A DNA stretch of 64,000 nt, taken from NCBI GenBank assembly GCA_019163375.1, contig JAFLKK010000004.1:186001-250000 (forward strand). The letters run 5' to 3'. Position numbers and translations under genes: made by a program. Origin of the DNA: Paludibacter sp. GTDB taxonomy: Bacteria; Bacteroidota; Bacteroidia; Bacteroidales; Paludibacteraceae. The notes below the pieces were generated by a model. That model had not been told where the DNA came from, did not search any database, and saw nothing but the letters and a program-made list of their open reading frames with translations. Shown here piece after piece: positions 54,197 through 62,502 of the stretch (position 1 is the first letter of the stretch; each line of letters opens with the position of its first letter).

Positions 54197-55855
54197 ATGA
54201 AAAAAGTTATTCTCTATCTATCTTTTGGACTATTCATCCTTGCTTCGTGCAAAGTGGATGAGCCCATTGTAAAAAATCCGACTACCCGCAGTATTCGTAT
54301 CTCTTCTGCCTATATCAACGAATATATTTGGGCAGACAACTCGGTGCTTTACAATGTGAGTTTAGCCACTAAGCCGGTGGTAAAGATCGTTTTTGATGAC
54401 TCAATAAATATTTCAAAGTTCATTTCCTCAAAAGTCACTTTTACCGGTGAGATAGGAAGTAACTTTACTGCCGCCAAAGGAGAGAATAACAAAACCCTGT
54501 TGCTAACATCCACCGTCGTGCCAAAGGGTTTGACAGAATATACACTAACAGTTGATACGGGGAATTATCTGGGTGGAAAAATCAGCACTCGTTTCTCGTC
54601 AAGATTTGTTACGGCAGTGGATCCTACTCCCAAATTTCCTACCATCTCCGACGATAGCTTGCTGACGCTTGTTCAGAAAAAAACATTCGATTATTTCTGG
54701 AGTTATGCTCACCCCACATCCGGTCTTGCACGCGAACGTTTTGGATCGGGCGAAACAGTTACTTCGGGTGGTTCAGGCTTTGGCATTATGACTATTCCCG
54801 TAGCCATCGAACGGGGTTTCATCACTCGAGCACAGGGATACGAACGCATGAACAAAATTGTGAACTTTCTCAACGCTTCTTCTACCGATAAGTTTCACGG
54901 TGCATTTCCACACTGGATCAATGGAACAACAGGTAAAGTGATTCCATTCAGCACCAAAGATGACGGTGCCGATTTGGTGGAAACAGCCTTTTTGATGCAG
55001 GGATTACTCACTGTGCAGTCGTATTTCAAAAATGGAACGACAGCCGAGAAAGCTATGTGCAATACTATTCAAGCACTGTGGGAAAATGTGGATTGGACCT
55101 GGTTTCAACAAAACGGACAGCAGAAGCTTTATTGGCATTGGTCGCCAAATTATGGTTGGGATATGAACATGCCTATCAGTGGCTGGAATGAAGGATTGAT
55201 TGTTTACGTGCTGGCTGCCTCTTCTCCTACTCACGCCATTACCAAATCGGTTTACGATAGTGGTTTTGCACGCAACGGAGCTATGAAAAATGGCAACACT
55301 TTTTATGGAGTCACACTTCCACTTGGCGAAGACAATGGTGGTCCAATGTTCTTTGCGCATTATTCGTTTCTGGGTCTGAACCCAACTCATTTATCGGATG
55401 CATATGCCAATTACCTGACGCAAAATACTGCTCACGCAAAAATAAATTATAATTATTGTGTAGCCAATCCGAAAGGGCAATATGGCTACAGCTCTAATTG
55501 CTGGGGACTCACGGCCAGCGATATTCAGAACGGTTATACCGCTTCATCGCCCAATAACGATGTTGGGGTTATTGCTCCTACAGCAGCTTTGTCTTCGTTT
55601 CCTTATACGCCTACCGAAAGCAGGCAGGCATTGCATTTTTTCTATTACACGCTGGGCGATAAACTATGGGGTGATTATGGTTTTAAGGATGCGTTTAATA
55701 TAAACACGCGCTGGTTTGCCGATTCATATCTAGCCATCGACCAGGGACCTATAGTGATAATGATTGAAAATTACCGCACCGGGTTGCTTTGGAACTTATT
55801 TATGCAGAATCCAAATGTGCAGGCCGGATTGAGCAAGCTGGGATTCACGTACTAG
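54197..55855 (+). CDS. Lipoprotein GH144-type endo-beta-1,2-glucanase
   Basis: A paralogue of the enzyme at 42447, but with a lipoprotein signal (FILASC, Cys at residue 17), so it is probably surface-anchored and makes the first cuts. An immunoglobulin-like N-terminal domain (about 25-145) precedes the catalytic domain with SGLARERFGSGETVTSGGSGFGIM, FHGAFPHWING, DDGADLVETAFLMQGLL, YWHWSPNYGWDMN and AIDQGPIVIMIENYRTGLLW. 552 residues from ATG 54197; a TTG at 54170 lies inside the hairpin. Its stop overlaps the stop of the convergent gene (CTAG). Confidence 0.82.
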   Translation: MKKVILYLSFGLFILASCKVDEPIVKNPTTRSIRISSAYINEYIWADNSVLYNVSLATKPVVKIVFDDSINISKFISSKVTFTGEIGSNFTAAKGENNKTLLLTSTVVPKGLTEYTLTVDTGNYLGGKISTRFSSRFVTAVDPTPKFPTISDDSLLTLVQKKTFDYFWSYAHPTSGLARERFGSGETVTSGGSGFGIMTIPVAIERGFITRAQGYERMNKIVNFLNASSTDKFHGAFPHWINGTTGKVIPFSTKDDGADLVETAFLMQGLLTVQSYFKNGTTAEKAMCNTIQALWENVDWTWFQQNGQQKLYWHWSPNYGWDMNMPISGWNEGLIVYVLAASSPTHAITKSVYDSGFARNGAMKNGNTFYGVTLPLGEDNGGPMFFAHYSFLGLNPTHLSDAYANYLTQNTAHAKINYNYCVANPKGQYGYSSNCWGLTASDIQNGYTASSPNNDVGVIAPTAALSSFPYTPTESRQALHFFYYTLGDKLWGDYGFKDAFNINTRWFADSYLAIDQGPIVIMIENYRTGLLWNLFMQNPNVQAGLSKLGFTY

Positions 55856-56748
55856 AACTGTCCTTGTTTGTATCTCTTCACCACTTTTTCGAGCGTGGAG
55901 TCGACAGTGAGTGAGTCGTATTTCATTTTCAGGTCTTCCTTAAACAGTAATCCTACTCCATACCAAAAAGTAGCGGGCAACGTTCCTTTATAGGTCTTAA
56001 TAAGATCATAGGCGCTCTGGTTGGTTTCGCGCGCAATCAACTTGAGCAGTAGTTTTCCCTGTGAGGTCGACATTTTACGAATGTCTTTTTCAAACTGCTG
56101 AAATAATTCTTTCTCGGTTTTTTTTATCAGTTGCTTTCTTTCCTGCTTATCGGTAATGGTGGCCAGTTTTGCATTCATGTTGTCCACCAACGATTTGGTT
56201 TGCACTACATAGGGATAAATTTTCTTCAAATTATAGATAGTTCTGTAATTTGATCGGTAAAACTTCATTTCCTCTTCGTAGGTATGATAATCTTTTGCTC
56301 TGTTTTCAAGTTTTGCTTTCTCTCTTTCCTGCTCAGCCAGCAAACTGTCTTTTTTCATCGATTTTTGCAACTCTTCGGCCATTTTCTGTATTTCGGCCAT
56401 CATCTGACTGTCTTTATTTACCGGTTCCACCTTTTCTGTTACATCAGCTGTATTTTGCTGAATTTCCTTCAGCATTTCTGTCAGCACCACCGACTTGCTG
56501 AGATGCAGTTTTGGCATAGCTACAGCGGTTTTCAGCATCTTTTCCATTGCATCCGGCACCGGTGGGGTTTGGTCTAGGGCATCATTCTGAAAATCAACTT
56601 CTACCTGCTGAGGCTCATCTATTTCCGGCTCATCTGAGAACAAGCTCCATTCAAGATTAAGATTCAGCAGAACGAAAAGCAATGCGTAGAATGCTAATGA
56701 AATAGTTATTGCAATTATGTTGGGATAGTATCGTCTGGGAATATTCAT
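55852..56748 (-). CDS. DUF4294-like membrane protein with TolA/TonB-like layout
   Basis: 298 residues from ATG 56748, preferred because a good -7 box lies upstream and the longer frame to 56808 would begin inside that box with a TTG. A short cytosolic N-terminus is followed by one membrane helix (about residues 9-31), an acidic Pro-containing segment (DEPEIDEPQQ), a long helical Lys/Glu region, and a C-terminal domain with LKKIYPYVVQTKSLVDNM, the Arg/Lys-rich ERKQLIKKTEKELFQQFE, and SQGKLLLKLIARET, which resembles DUF4294. Function unknown. Its stop overlaps the GH144 stop. Confidence 0.7.
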   Translation of the reverse strand: MNIPRRYYPNIIAITISLAFYALLFVLLNLNLEWSLFSDEPEIDEPQQVEVDFQNDALDQTPPVPDAMEKMLKTAVAMPKLHLSKSVVLTEMLKEIQQNTADVTEKVEPVNKDSQMMAEIQKMAEELQKSMKKDSLLAEQEREKAKLENRAKDYHTYEEEMKFYRSNYRTIYNLKKIYPYVVQTKSLVDNMNAKLATITDKQERKQLIKKTEKELFQQFEKDIRKMSTSQGKLLLKLIARETNQSAYDLIKTYKGTLPATFWYGVGLLFKEDLKMKYDSLTVDSTLEKVVKRYKQGQF

Positions 56749-56805
56749 TGTACAGTTACTTGCTTTTTGTATCTGTTGCGGTATAAGTATTTTTCGATGA
56801 GAGTG

Positions 56806-56813
56806 CAAAGGTA
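56806..56813 (-). promoter_or_regulatory. -7 box for the DUF4294-like gene
   Basis: TACCTTTG on the minus strand, about 58 bp before the ATG at 56748. Confidence 0.6.
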
Positions 56814-57144
56814 TGCAATTATTTCAACTTTTACCGATAGAGAATTTTAAAAATAGGCAAGCTTTTTATCTTCCTACACGATTTTATTCAGTAGTTACAT
56901 GGCTTATTTTCTGACAATTATTTGGGAACAATAGGCAGGGTAATCCTAATAATGGTCATTTTTATTCCAAATCTTTGAAAACTCACCAAAATAGTATTAA
57001 AAAATCATAAAAAACGAGGTTTGTGTTCATAACTTTCTTCAAAATAAAAGATAAGCACAAAAATAATTACGTAAATTTGGAGGAAATTTTTTTAAAATTT
57101 CACTTGTTAACATCTTTATTCATCTTCAATAATCTATAGTATTT
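56814..57144. other. Divergent intergenic region before hppA
   Basis: No gene over 331 bp. TAAATTTG at 57072-57079 is a -7 box candidate for hppA; no clear -33 element. Confidence 0.5.
57072..57079 (+). promoter_or_regulatory. -7 box for hppA
   Basis: TAAATTTG, 66 bp before the ATG. Confidence 0.5.
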
Positions 57145-59619
57145 ATGAAACAAATGAAACGGACGGTAATGCTTCTCATCGGAGCCTTGCTAACGTCGGC
57201 CAACTTGTTTGCAAGCGAAGCCGACATCGCTATCCCTGACTTACATGCAGGGGAATTTCACATTTTTGGGCAAGCTATCTCCTCATGGGATTTTTTGTTT
57301 TACGGAGCACTGGTTATCTGTGTTACGCTTAGTATTAGTTTGTGGCTTTTTTCTCAGGTAAAAAAGCTGAGAGCGCACGATTCTATGTTAAGAGTGTCAG
57401 AAATTATTTTTCAAACCTGTCGCACGTATTTATTGCAGCAAGGTAAGTTTCTTTTAATGCTTTTTGCTTTTGTTGCTGTCATCATGTCCTATTATTTCCT
57501 CGCCCTTCAGGGAAAATCCGTTGGCACATTATTATATGTATTGTTTTATTCCATTTTGGGTATGGGTGGCTCTTATCTGGTGGCCTGGTATGGCATCCGC
57601 ATCAATACCTATGCAAACTCCCGCACAGCTTTCGCTTCTCTTCACGGAAAACCATGGAATGTAGTTGATATACCCCTACGCGCCGGTATGAGCGTGGGTC
57701 TTTTCCTTATTTCGTTGGAGTTGGTAATGATGGTTATCATCCTGTTATTCGTCCCCCGCGAAATAGTAGGTATTTGTTTTCTCGGATTTGCCATTGGCGA
57801 ATCGCTGGGTGCAAGTGTTCTTCGCATTGCCGGTGGTATCTTTACTAAAATTGCCGATATTGGTTCGGATTTAATGAAAATTGTTTTCAATGTAAAAGAA
57901 GATGATCCCCGCAATCCGGGTGTTATTGCCGACTGCACCGGCGACAATGCAGGCGATAGTGTTGGGCCGACTGCCGACGGTTTTGAGACTTACGGCGTAA
58001 CCGGTGTTGCGTTGATTACATTTATTACTTTGGCAGTGCCATTTGCATATCCTGATAAACCTGAACTGATTGGCGAAATACAGGCCAAACTGATTGTGTG
58101 GATTTTCGGAATGCGCTTTCTGATGGATTTAATGTCGGGTGTTTCGTACTTCGTAAATCAAGCCATTTCAAAACGCAAGTACAAAGGACTCAAAATGTTT
58201 GATTTCGAAGAACCATTGATGCGACTCATCTGGATTGCAGCAATCCTCAGTATCTCCACATCCTTCTTTATGAGCTATTTGCTGGTTGGCGATTTAGCAC
58301 AGATAACCGGCAATGCTGCTGATGCAACACTATGGTGGAAGCTGGCCGGAATTATCAGCTGTGGCACCTTAGCCGCAGTATTGATTCCCGAATTTACAAA
58401 ATTGTTTACCAGCTCCAAATCAGCTCACGTAAACGAAATAGTAACCGCTTCGCGCGAAGGTGGTCCATCCTTGAATATCCTTTCGGGTATCGTTTCGGGT
58501 AATTTTGGAGCATTCTGGACAGGTATATTAATTGTAGGTTTAATGACCGGTGCTTACTTTATCAGTCAACTTGGGCTTACTTCCATTCTTGGTCCTCACG
58601 CTTCTATTTTTGCTTTTGGGTTAGTAGCTTTCGGATTCCTGTGCATGGGACCGGTAACAATTGCCGTTGACAGCTACGGACCGGTAACTGATAATGCTCA
58701 GTCTATCTTTGAATTATCCCAGATAGAGCAAATTCCAAATATCAAAGAAGAAATTGAAAAAGATTTCGGATTTACTCCCGATTTTGAGCTAGGGAAACAT
58801 TACCTCGAGGCAAATGACTCGGCGGGGAATACTTTTAAAGCCACTGCCAAGCCGGTATTGATTGGAACAGCTGTGGTGGGTGCTACGACCATGATCTTCT
58901 CTATCATCTTATTGCTCGAAAGCAAAGGACTATTAAGTGTATCCTTAACCTCGGCACCTATCTTGTTAGGGCTGATATGTGGTGGAGCTGTAGTGTTCTG
59001 GTTTAGCGGAGCATCCATGCAAGCTGTTACTACCGGAGCTTATCGAGCTGTTGAATTTATTAAAAGCACCTTCGATTTAAATAAAAAAGAAGCCAACATC
59101 GAAGATTCGAAAGAAGTGGTGAAAATATGTACCCAATACGCCCAAACCGGGATGTGGAACATCTTCATTGCGTTGATTTGCTTTACGCTCGGTTTTGCAT
59201 TTTTCGACAGCAATTTCTTTGTAGCCTATCTTATTTCAATTGCCACTTTTGGTTTGTTTCAGGCTATTTATATGGCTGATGCCGGTGGATCGTGGGATAA
59301 TGCTAAAAAAGTTATTGAAGTAGACCTGAAGGAGAAAGGCACTCCTTTGCACGAAGCCGCCGTAATTGGCGATACGGTGGGTGATCCGTTCAAAGATACT
59401 TCATCCGTATCGCTAAATCCTATTATTAAGTTCTCAACATTATTTGGATTGCTGGCAACCGAAATAGCCTTGAAAATGAGGCTAGATGCTACTGCAAGCA
59501 ATAGTTTTGATTATAGCGGTATTATTGGTGCAGTATTTCTGTTTGTCGCCTTAATATTCGTTTGGCGTTCATTCTACAAAATGAGAATTCCACTTCGCAA
59601 GGAAGTAAAACAAGCATAG
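57145..59619 (+). CDS. hppA: Membrane-bound ion-pumping pyrophosphatase
   Basis: Couples hydrolysis of pyrophosphate to pumping of H+ or Na+ across the inner membrane. 824 residues with about 16 membrane segments and all central motifs: DIGSDLM (about 238-244), KEDDPRNPG (251-259), IADCTGDNAGDSVG (261-274), and a GDTVGDPFKDTSS-type motif near the C-terminus. The conserved GNTTAA/GNTTKA position reads GNTFKA, with Lys565, which in the known subfamilies marks potassium-independent pumps (established for characterised members; inferred here). The first 23 residues look like a cleavable signal or first helix. Monocistronic with a terminator. Confidence 0.93.
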   Translation: MKQMKRTVMLLIGALLTSANLFASEADIAIPDLHAGEFHIFGQAISSWDFLFYGALVICVTLSISLWLFSQVKKLRAHDSMLRVSEIIFQTCRTYLLQQGKFLLMLFAFVAVIMSYYFLALQGKSVGTLLYVLFYSILGMGGSYLVAWYGIRINTYANSRTAFASLHGKPWNVVDIPLRAGMSVGLFLISLELVMMVIILLFVPREIVGICFLGFAIGESLGASVLRIAGGIFTKIADIGSDLMKIVFNVKEDDPRNPGVIADCTGDNAGDSVGPTADGFETYGVTGVALITFITLAVPFAYPDKPELIGEIQAKLIVWIFGMRFLMDLMSGVSYFVNQAISKRKYKGLKMFDFEEPLMRLIWIAAILSISTSFFMSYLLVGDLAQITGNAADATLWWKLAGIISCGTLAAVLIPEFTKLFTSSKSAHVNEIVTASREGGPSLNILSGIVSGNFGAFWTGILIVGLMTGAYFISQLGLTSILGPHASIFAFGLVAFGFLCMGPVTIAVDSYGPVTDNAQSIFELSQIEQIPNIKEEIEKDFGFTPDFELGKHYLEANDSAGNTFKATAKPVLIGTAVVGATTMIFSIILLLESKGLLSVSLTSAPILLGLICGGAVVFWFSGASMQAVTTGAYRAVEFIKSTFDLNKKEANIEDSKEVVKICTQYAQTGMWNIFIALICFTLGFAFFDSNFFVAYLISIATFGLFQAIYMADAGGSWDNAKKVIEVDLKEKGTPLHEAAVIGDTVGDPFKDTSSVSLNPIIKFSTLFGLLATEIALKMRLDATASNSFDYSGIIGAVFLFVALIFVWRSFYKMRIPLRKEVKQA

Positions 59620-59640
59620 TCATTCTAACAATTAGTAAAA

Positions 59641-59668
59641 AACGTGGGTGCAAACTCACGTTTTTTTA
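59641..59668 (+). terminator. hppA terminator
   Basis: AACGTGGGT pairs with ACTCACGTT (one mismatch) followed by a T run. Confidence 0.8.
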
Positions 59669-59924
59669 TTCTACAGAGCTTTTAAGATGCCTATAAGTAG
59701 AAGTCAGAATATATTGTTGAATTTCTATTTATTTTGATTTGATTATGCAATATTATAGCTTTCCTGCTCCTTAACTCAAAAACTGGCATTCTAAAAAAAC
59801 AAGTTCACGTTAAATAACTACAATAAGAACTGTATTCGTTTCTAAAATACTAATTTTGCGGTGCAATTAGATAAACGCAGAATAATTTCGTTTTTTAGTA
59901 CCACTCAATTACACTCTAAGATAA
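59669..59924. other. Promoter region of the exbB/exbD pair
   Basis: No gene. TAATTTTG at 59851-59858 is a -7 box candidate, about 65 bp before the ATG. Confidence 0.45.
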
Positions 59925-60632
59925 ATGAATCTACTTAGCATTTTACTTCAGGCAGCACCAGAAGCGGTGGCCGACACCACCAATGTAGTGATGACTAATC
60001 AGACCTACTTCAATCTGTTACTGAAAGGAGGTTTGATATTGATACCACTTGGTTTTCTTTTTGTATTAGCCAATTACCTAATGATTGAACGTTGGATATC
60101 CATTAAAATAATGGGTAAAATTGATACCAAATGGTTTAACGAAACAACAAAGTTGGTTTCGGAAGGAAAAATAGAAAAAGCCATTCAACTTTGTAACGAG
60201 AAACCAACCATTTACTCCAACGTAATTGCTGCCGGACTGGCTGAAGCCGAAAACGAAGATCAGGAAATACAGGATGCTCTTCAGGGCGAAGCTCGCCAAC
60301 AAATTTCTGAATTGGAAAAAGGGATGAACTACCTGGGAATTACAGCTTCCATTGCGCCCATGTTTGGTTTTTTGGGAACCATTTTTGGTGTTATTAAAAT
60401 TTTCTACAACATATCCATTAGTAACGATTTGAACATAGCCAACATATCCGATGGGCTCTATCAAAAAATGATTTCATCGGGTGCCGGGCTTTTTGTTGGG
60501 ATTGTGGCATACGCCGGCTATTATATATTGAATGGTCGGATTGATAAAGTGGTGTTGCGCATGGACAAGGCGTCGAACGATTTGCTGAAAGAAATCCGGA
60601 AATACAAACGAAGAAAATTAATGAATAATTAA
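59925..60632 (+). CDS. exbB: MotA/TolQ/ExbB-family proton channel subunit
   Basis: Three-pass membrane protein of 235 residues that forms the pentameric proton-channel part of an ExbB-ExbD or TolQ-TolR motor. The N-terminus starts with a hydrophobic segment (LLSILLQAAPEA); helix 1 is about 33-55 (GGLILIPLGFLFVLANYLM); the cytosolic loop carries AAGLAEAENEDQ; helices 2-3 hold NYLGITASIAPMFGFLGTIFG and SSGAGLFVGIVAYAGYYILNG, including the conserved LGTIFG and Ala/Gly-rich motifs. It is followed 44 bp later by its ExbD partner. Whether it serves TonB transport or Tol function cannot be told from sequence, hence the symbol is provisional. Confidence 0.88.
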   Translation: MNLLSILLQAAPEAVADTTNVVMTNQTYFNLLLKGGLILIPLGFLFVLANYLMIERWISIKIMGKIDTKWFNETTKLVSEGKIEKAIQLCNEKPTIYSNVIAAGLAEAENEDQEIQDALQGEARQQISELEKGMNYLGITASIAPMFGFLGTIFGVIKIFYNISISNDLNIANISDGLYQKMISSGAGLFVGIVAYAGYYILNGRIDKVVLRMDKASNDLLKEIRKYKRRKLMNN

Positions 60633-60676
60633 GAATGCCTAATTCACAATTGTGAGATTATTATAAAACAAATGAC

Positions 60677-61090
60677 ATGAAAATAGAACGCCGAAAATCG
60701 AGAGCGGCCGAGGTGTATACTGCCTCGCTGAACGACATTATGTTTTTCTTGTTGCTTTTTTTCCTGATTATTTCCACTATGGTAACACCGGCTACCATTC
60801 GCGTGTTATTGCCAAAATCGAAAACTACCGACGATGCGGTGATAAAAAAACAAATCAATTTAGCCATCACTGCCGATCATAAATACTTTTTGGATAAAAC
60901 GGAAATCTCTTTTAGCGAAATAGAGCCTCGACTTACGAAAATCATGGCTTCCAAAAGCAAAAACGAAGAAGCACTGGTGTTGCTTCAGGCCGATAAATCG
61001 CTCAACCTTCAGGAAGTGATAGATGTGATTGATATTGGCAATAAGTTGGATGTAAAAGTGGTGTTGTTTACCAAGAAAAGCGAAAAGTAA
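60677..61090 (+). CDS. exbD: ExbD/TolR-family motor subunit
   Basis: 137 residues with a single N-terminal membrane helix (about 20-42) and a periplasmic domain, the normal layout of ExbD/TolR. The conserved Asp just before the helix is present (SLNDIMFFLLLFFLIIST, Asp at about residue 18-20), which would carry protons with the channel subunit. The periplasmic part (ITADHKYFLDKTEISFSEIEPRL) fits. It pairs with the upstream ExbB-type gene. Function as part of TonB-dependent transport is likely but not proven, given the many SusC receptors. Confidence 0.88.
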   Translation: MKIERRKSRAAEVYTASLNDIMFFLLLFFLIISTMVTPATIRVLLPKSKTTDDAVIKKQINLAITADHKYFLDKTEISFSEIEPRLTKIMASKSKNEEALVLLQADKSLNLQEVIDVIDIGNKLDVKVVLFTKKSEK

Positions 61091-61142
61091 AATACAATAT
61101 GGTCGGGCAAGGCACCGAATTGTAATTTTCAGTAAAATAAAC

Positions 61143-61150
61143 TATCTTTG
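61143..61150 (+). promoter_or_regulatory. -7 box for the YhhQ-type gene
   Basis: TATCTTTG, 64 bp before the ATG. The leader holds small hairpins, but no recognised preQ1 riboswitch pattern. Confidence 0.55.
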
Positions 61151-61214
61151 CAGTCGCTTTTTGCGGACTAACTGCAAAAACGTGTGCTTGAATACCACGT
61201 AAAAAACAAGAAAA

Positions 61215-61895
61215 ATGAAAAAACAAGTTTCCGTCGCCTTTATGGTGTGTGGGCTACTGTTCACGGTATGCCTTATTGTATCCAACATTGTTGAGCAAAA
61301 ATTGATTTCCATTGGAGGAGTCGAAGCCACTGCCGGCCTGCTCATTTTCCCCGTATCGTATATAATTAATGATTTGATAGCCGAAGTTTGGGGCTATCGC
61401 AAAGTGCGCCTTATCATTTGGAATGGTTTCCTGATGAACTTCTTGGCTGTACTTGTTTTCCGGCTAAGCATTTGGGCGCCGGGGTCGGTTCATTTTACCC
61501 ATCAGGATGCTTTTGAACTCGTTTTGGGTAATACGCAACGAATAGTTATTGCAAGTTTTATAGCCTTCCTTTTCGGGGCATTTCTAAATGCCTACGTTAT
61601 GAGCAAGATGAAAATAATGCAACGCGGTCGTGGGTTCTCTATCCGTGCTGTAGTGTCAACCATCATTGGCGAAGGTGCAGATTCGTTAGTATTTTTCACT
61701 CTCGCATTTTCGGGGGTGATTCCTATACAAGCGTTGATAATGCTTATTCTTACCCAAACAGCCATGAAAACGGGATATGAGATTATCGCGTTACCACTTA
61801 CAAACTTTCTGGTAAAATGGGTGAAAAAACATGAAGAGACCGATGTGTACGACAGCGGAATTTCATACAATCCACTTAATATAAAAGATATTTAA
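61215..61895 (+). CDS. yhhQ: Queuosine precursor transporter, YhhQ family
   Basis: Inner-membrane importer of queuine precursors (preQ0/preQ1) used to modify the tRNA wobble base. The 226-residue protein has six probable membrane helices and family motifs: LIVSNIVEQKLI near helix 1, GGVEATAGLLIFPVSYIINDLIAEVWGYRKVR, and GEGADSLVFFTLAFSG. The start ATG at 61215 follows a well-placed -7 box. Monocistronic, with a strong terminator. The substrate assignment rests on the family (VUT/YhhQ) and is the usual one. Confidence 0.9.
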   Translation: MKKQVSVAFMVCGLLFTVCLIVSNIVEQKLISIGGVEATAGLLIFPVSYIINDLIAEVWGYRKVRLIIWNGFLMNFLAVLVFRLSIWAPGSVHFTHQDAFELVLGNTQRIVIASFIAFLFGAFLNAYVMSKMKIMQRGRGFSIRAVVSTIIGEGADSLVFFTLAFSGVIPIQALIMLILTQTAMKTGYEIIALPLTNFLVKWVKKHEETDVYDSGISYNPLNIKDI

Positions 61896-61921
61896 TAATA
61901 CACTATTATTCAAGGCACAAT

Positions 61922-61967
61922 AACCCCCGATCAATAAGGCGAAAGCTTAATTGATCGGGGTTTTTTT
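61922..61967 (+). terminator. Strong terminator after the YhhQ gene
   Basis: A near-perfect 16-bp stem (61922-61937 with 61945-61961, one mismatch) followed by a run of seven T. Confidence 0.9.
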
Positions 61968-62270
61968 ATTGTATCGCAACCTCAGTTCGTGATAGGGAAG
62001 AGGTTTAAAAGCAGTGTGATATAGAAGCTCTGAATATTGCTTTCCCCCAAGATACTTCCAATTAAGGTAGAATGGGATTACTTATCTCAATTATTTATAG
62101 AGTTTTAAAATTCTTAGCCTAAACACAGGCTGATACTTATTTTGATACTGTCTTTAATTTACAATGACTGGAGAACTCGTTGAAAAGCATGATTTTGTAT
62201 CAAAAGTCATGCTTTTGTCATTAAAACATGTTTAATAACATATTTTAAAGGCGTTTCAGTGTCTTTTGAG

Positions 62271-62393
62271 TGTAGGAAAAGTATTATGGGGTGTGTAGAA
62301 AAAGTATTATAGTTTCCGGCATATGGATATATTTAACGGTAATATGGAAAAATGGCGTAATATGACGAATTGTAGGTGTAGAAAAAGTATTGC
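62271..62393 (+). repeat. Three copies of a 16-bp direct repeat
   Basis: TGTAG(A/G)AAAAGTATT begins at 62271, 62294 and 62378. Start-to-start distances are 23 and 84 bases. They sit 42-164 bp before the -7 box, so they look like regulator-binding sites. Confidence 0.65.
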
Positions 62394-62434
62394 TTAACGC
62401 TAAAAAAATATAGCTTTTATTATTGAAGATACTT

Positions 62435-62442
62435 TATTTTTG
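62435..62442 (+). promoter_or_regulatory. -7 box for the second SusC gene
   Basis: TATTTTTG, 60 bp before the ATG at 62503. Confidence 0.5.
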
Positions 62443-62502
62443 CACAGTCGGAATTCATCATTCCGTTCAATTATCAACCTATTTAATATTAAATTTAATT
62501 CC

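Larger units (their letters stand above)
61968..62502. other. Regulatory region upstream of the second SusC gene
   Basis: No gene over 535 bp. It holds three direct repeats (62271-62393) and a -7 box candidate TATTTTTG at 62435-62442. Confidence 0.5.

Noticed and set aside
56749-56808. Longer N-terminus of the DUF4294-like protein
   Set aside because: Its TTG start falls in the promoter -7 box (56806-56813), so it would not be transcribed.
61151-61214. preQ1 riboswitch before the YhhQ-type transporter
   Set aside because: The transporter family makes it attractive, and small hairpins exist, but the expected C-rich loop and A-rich tail pattern of preQ1-I was not found.
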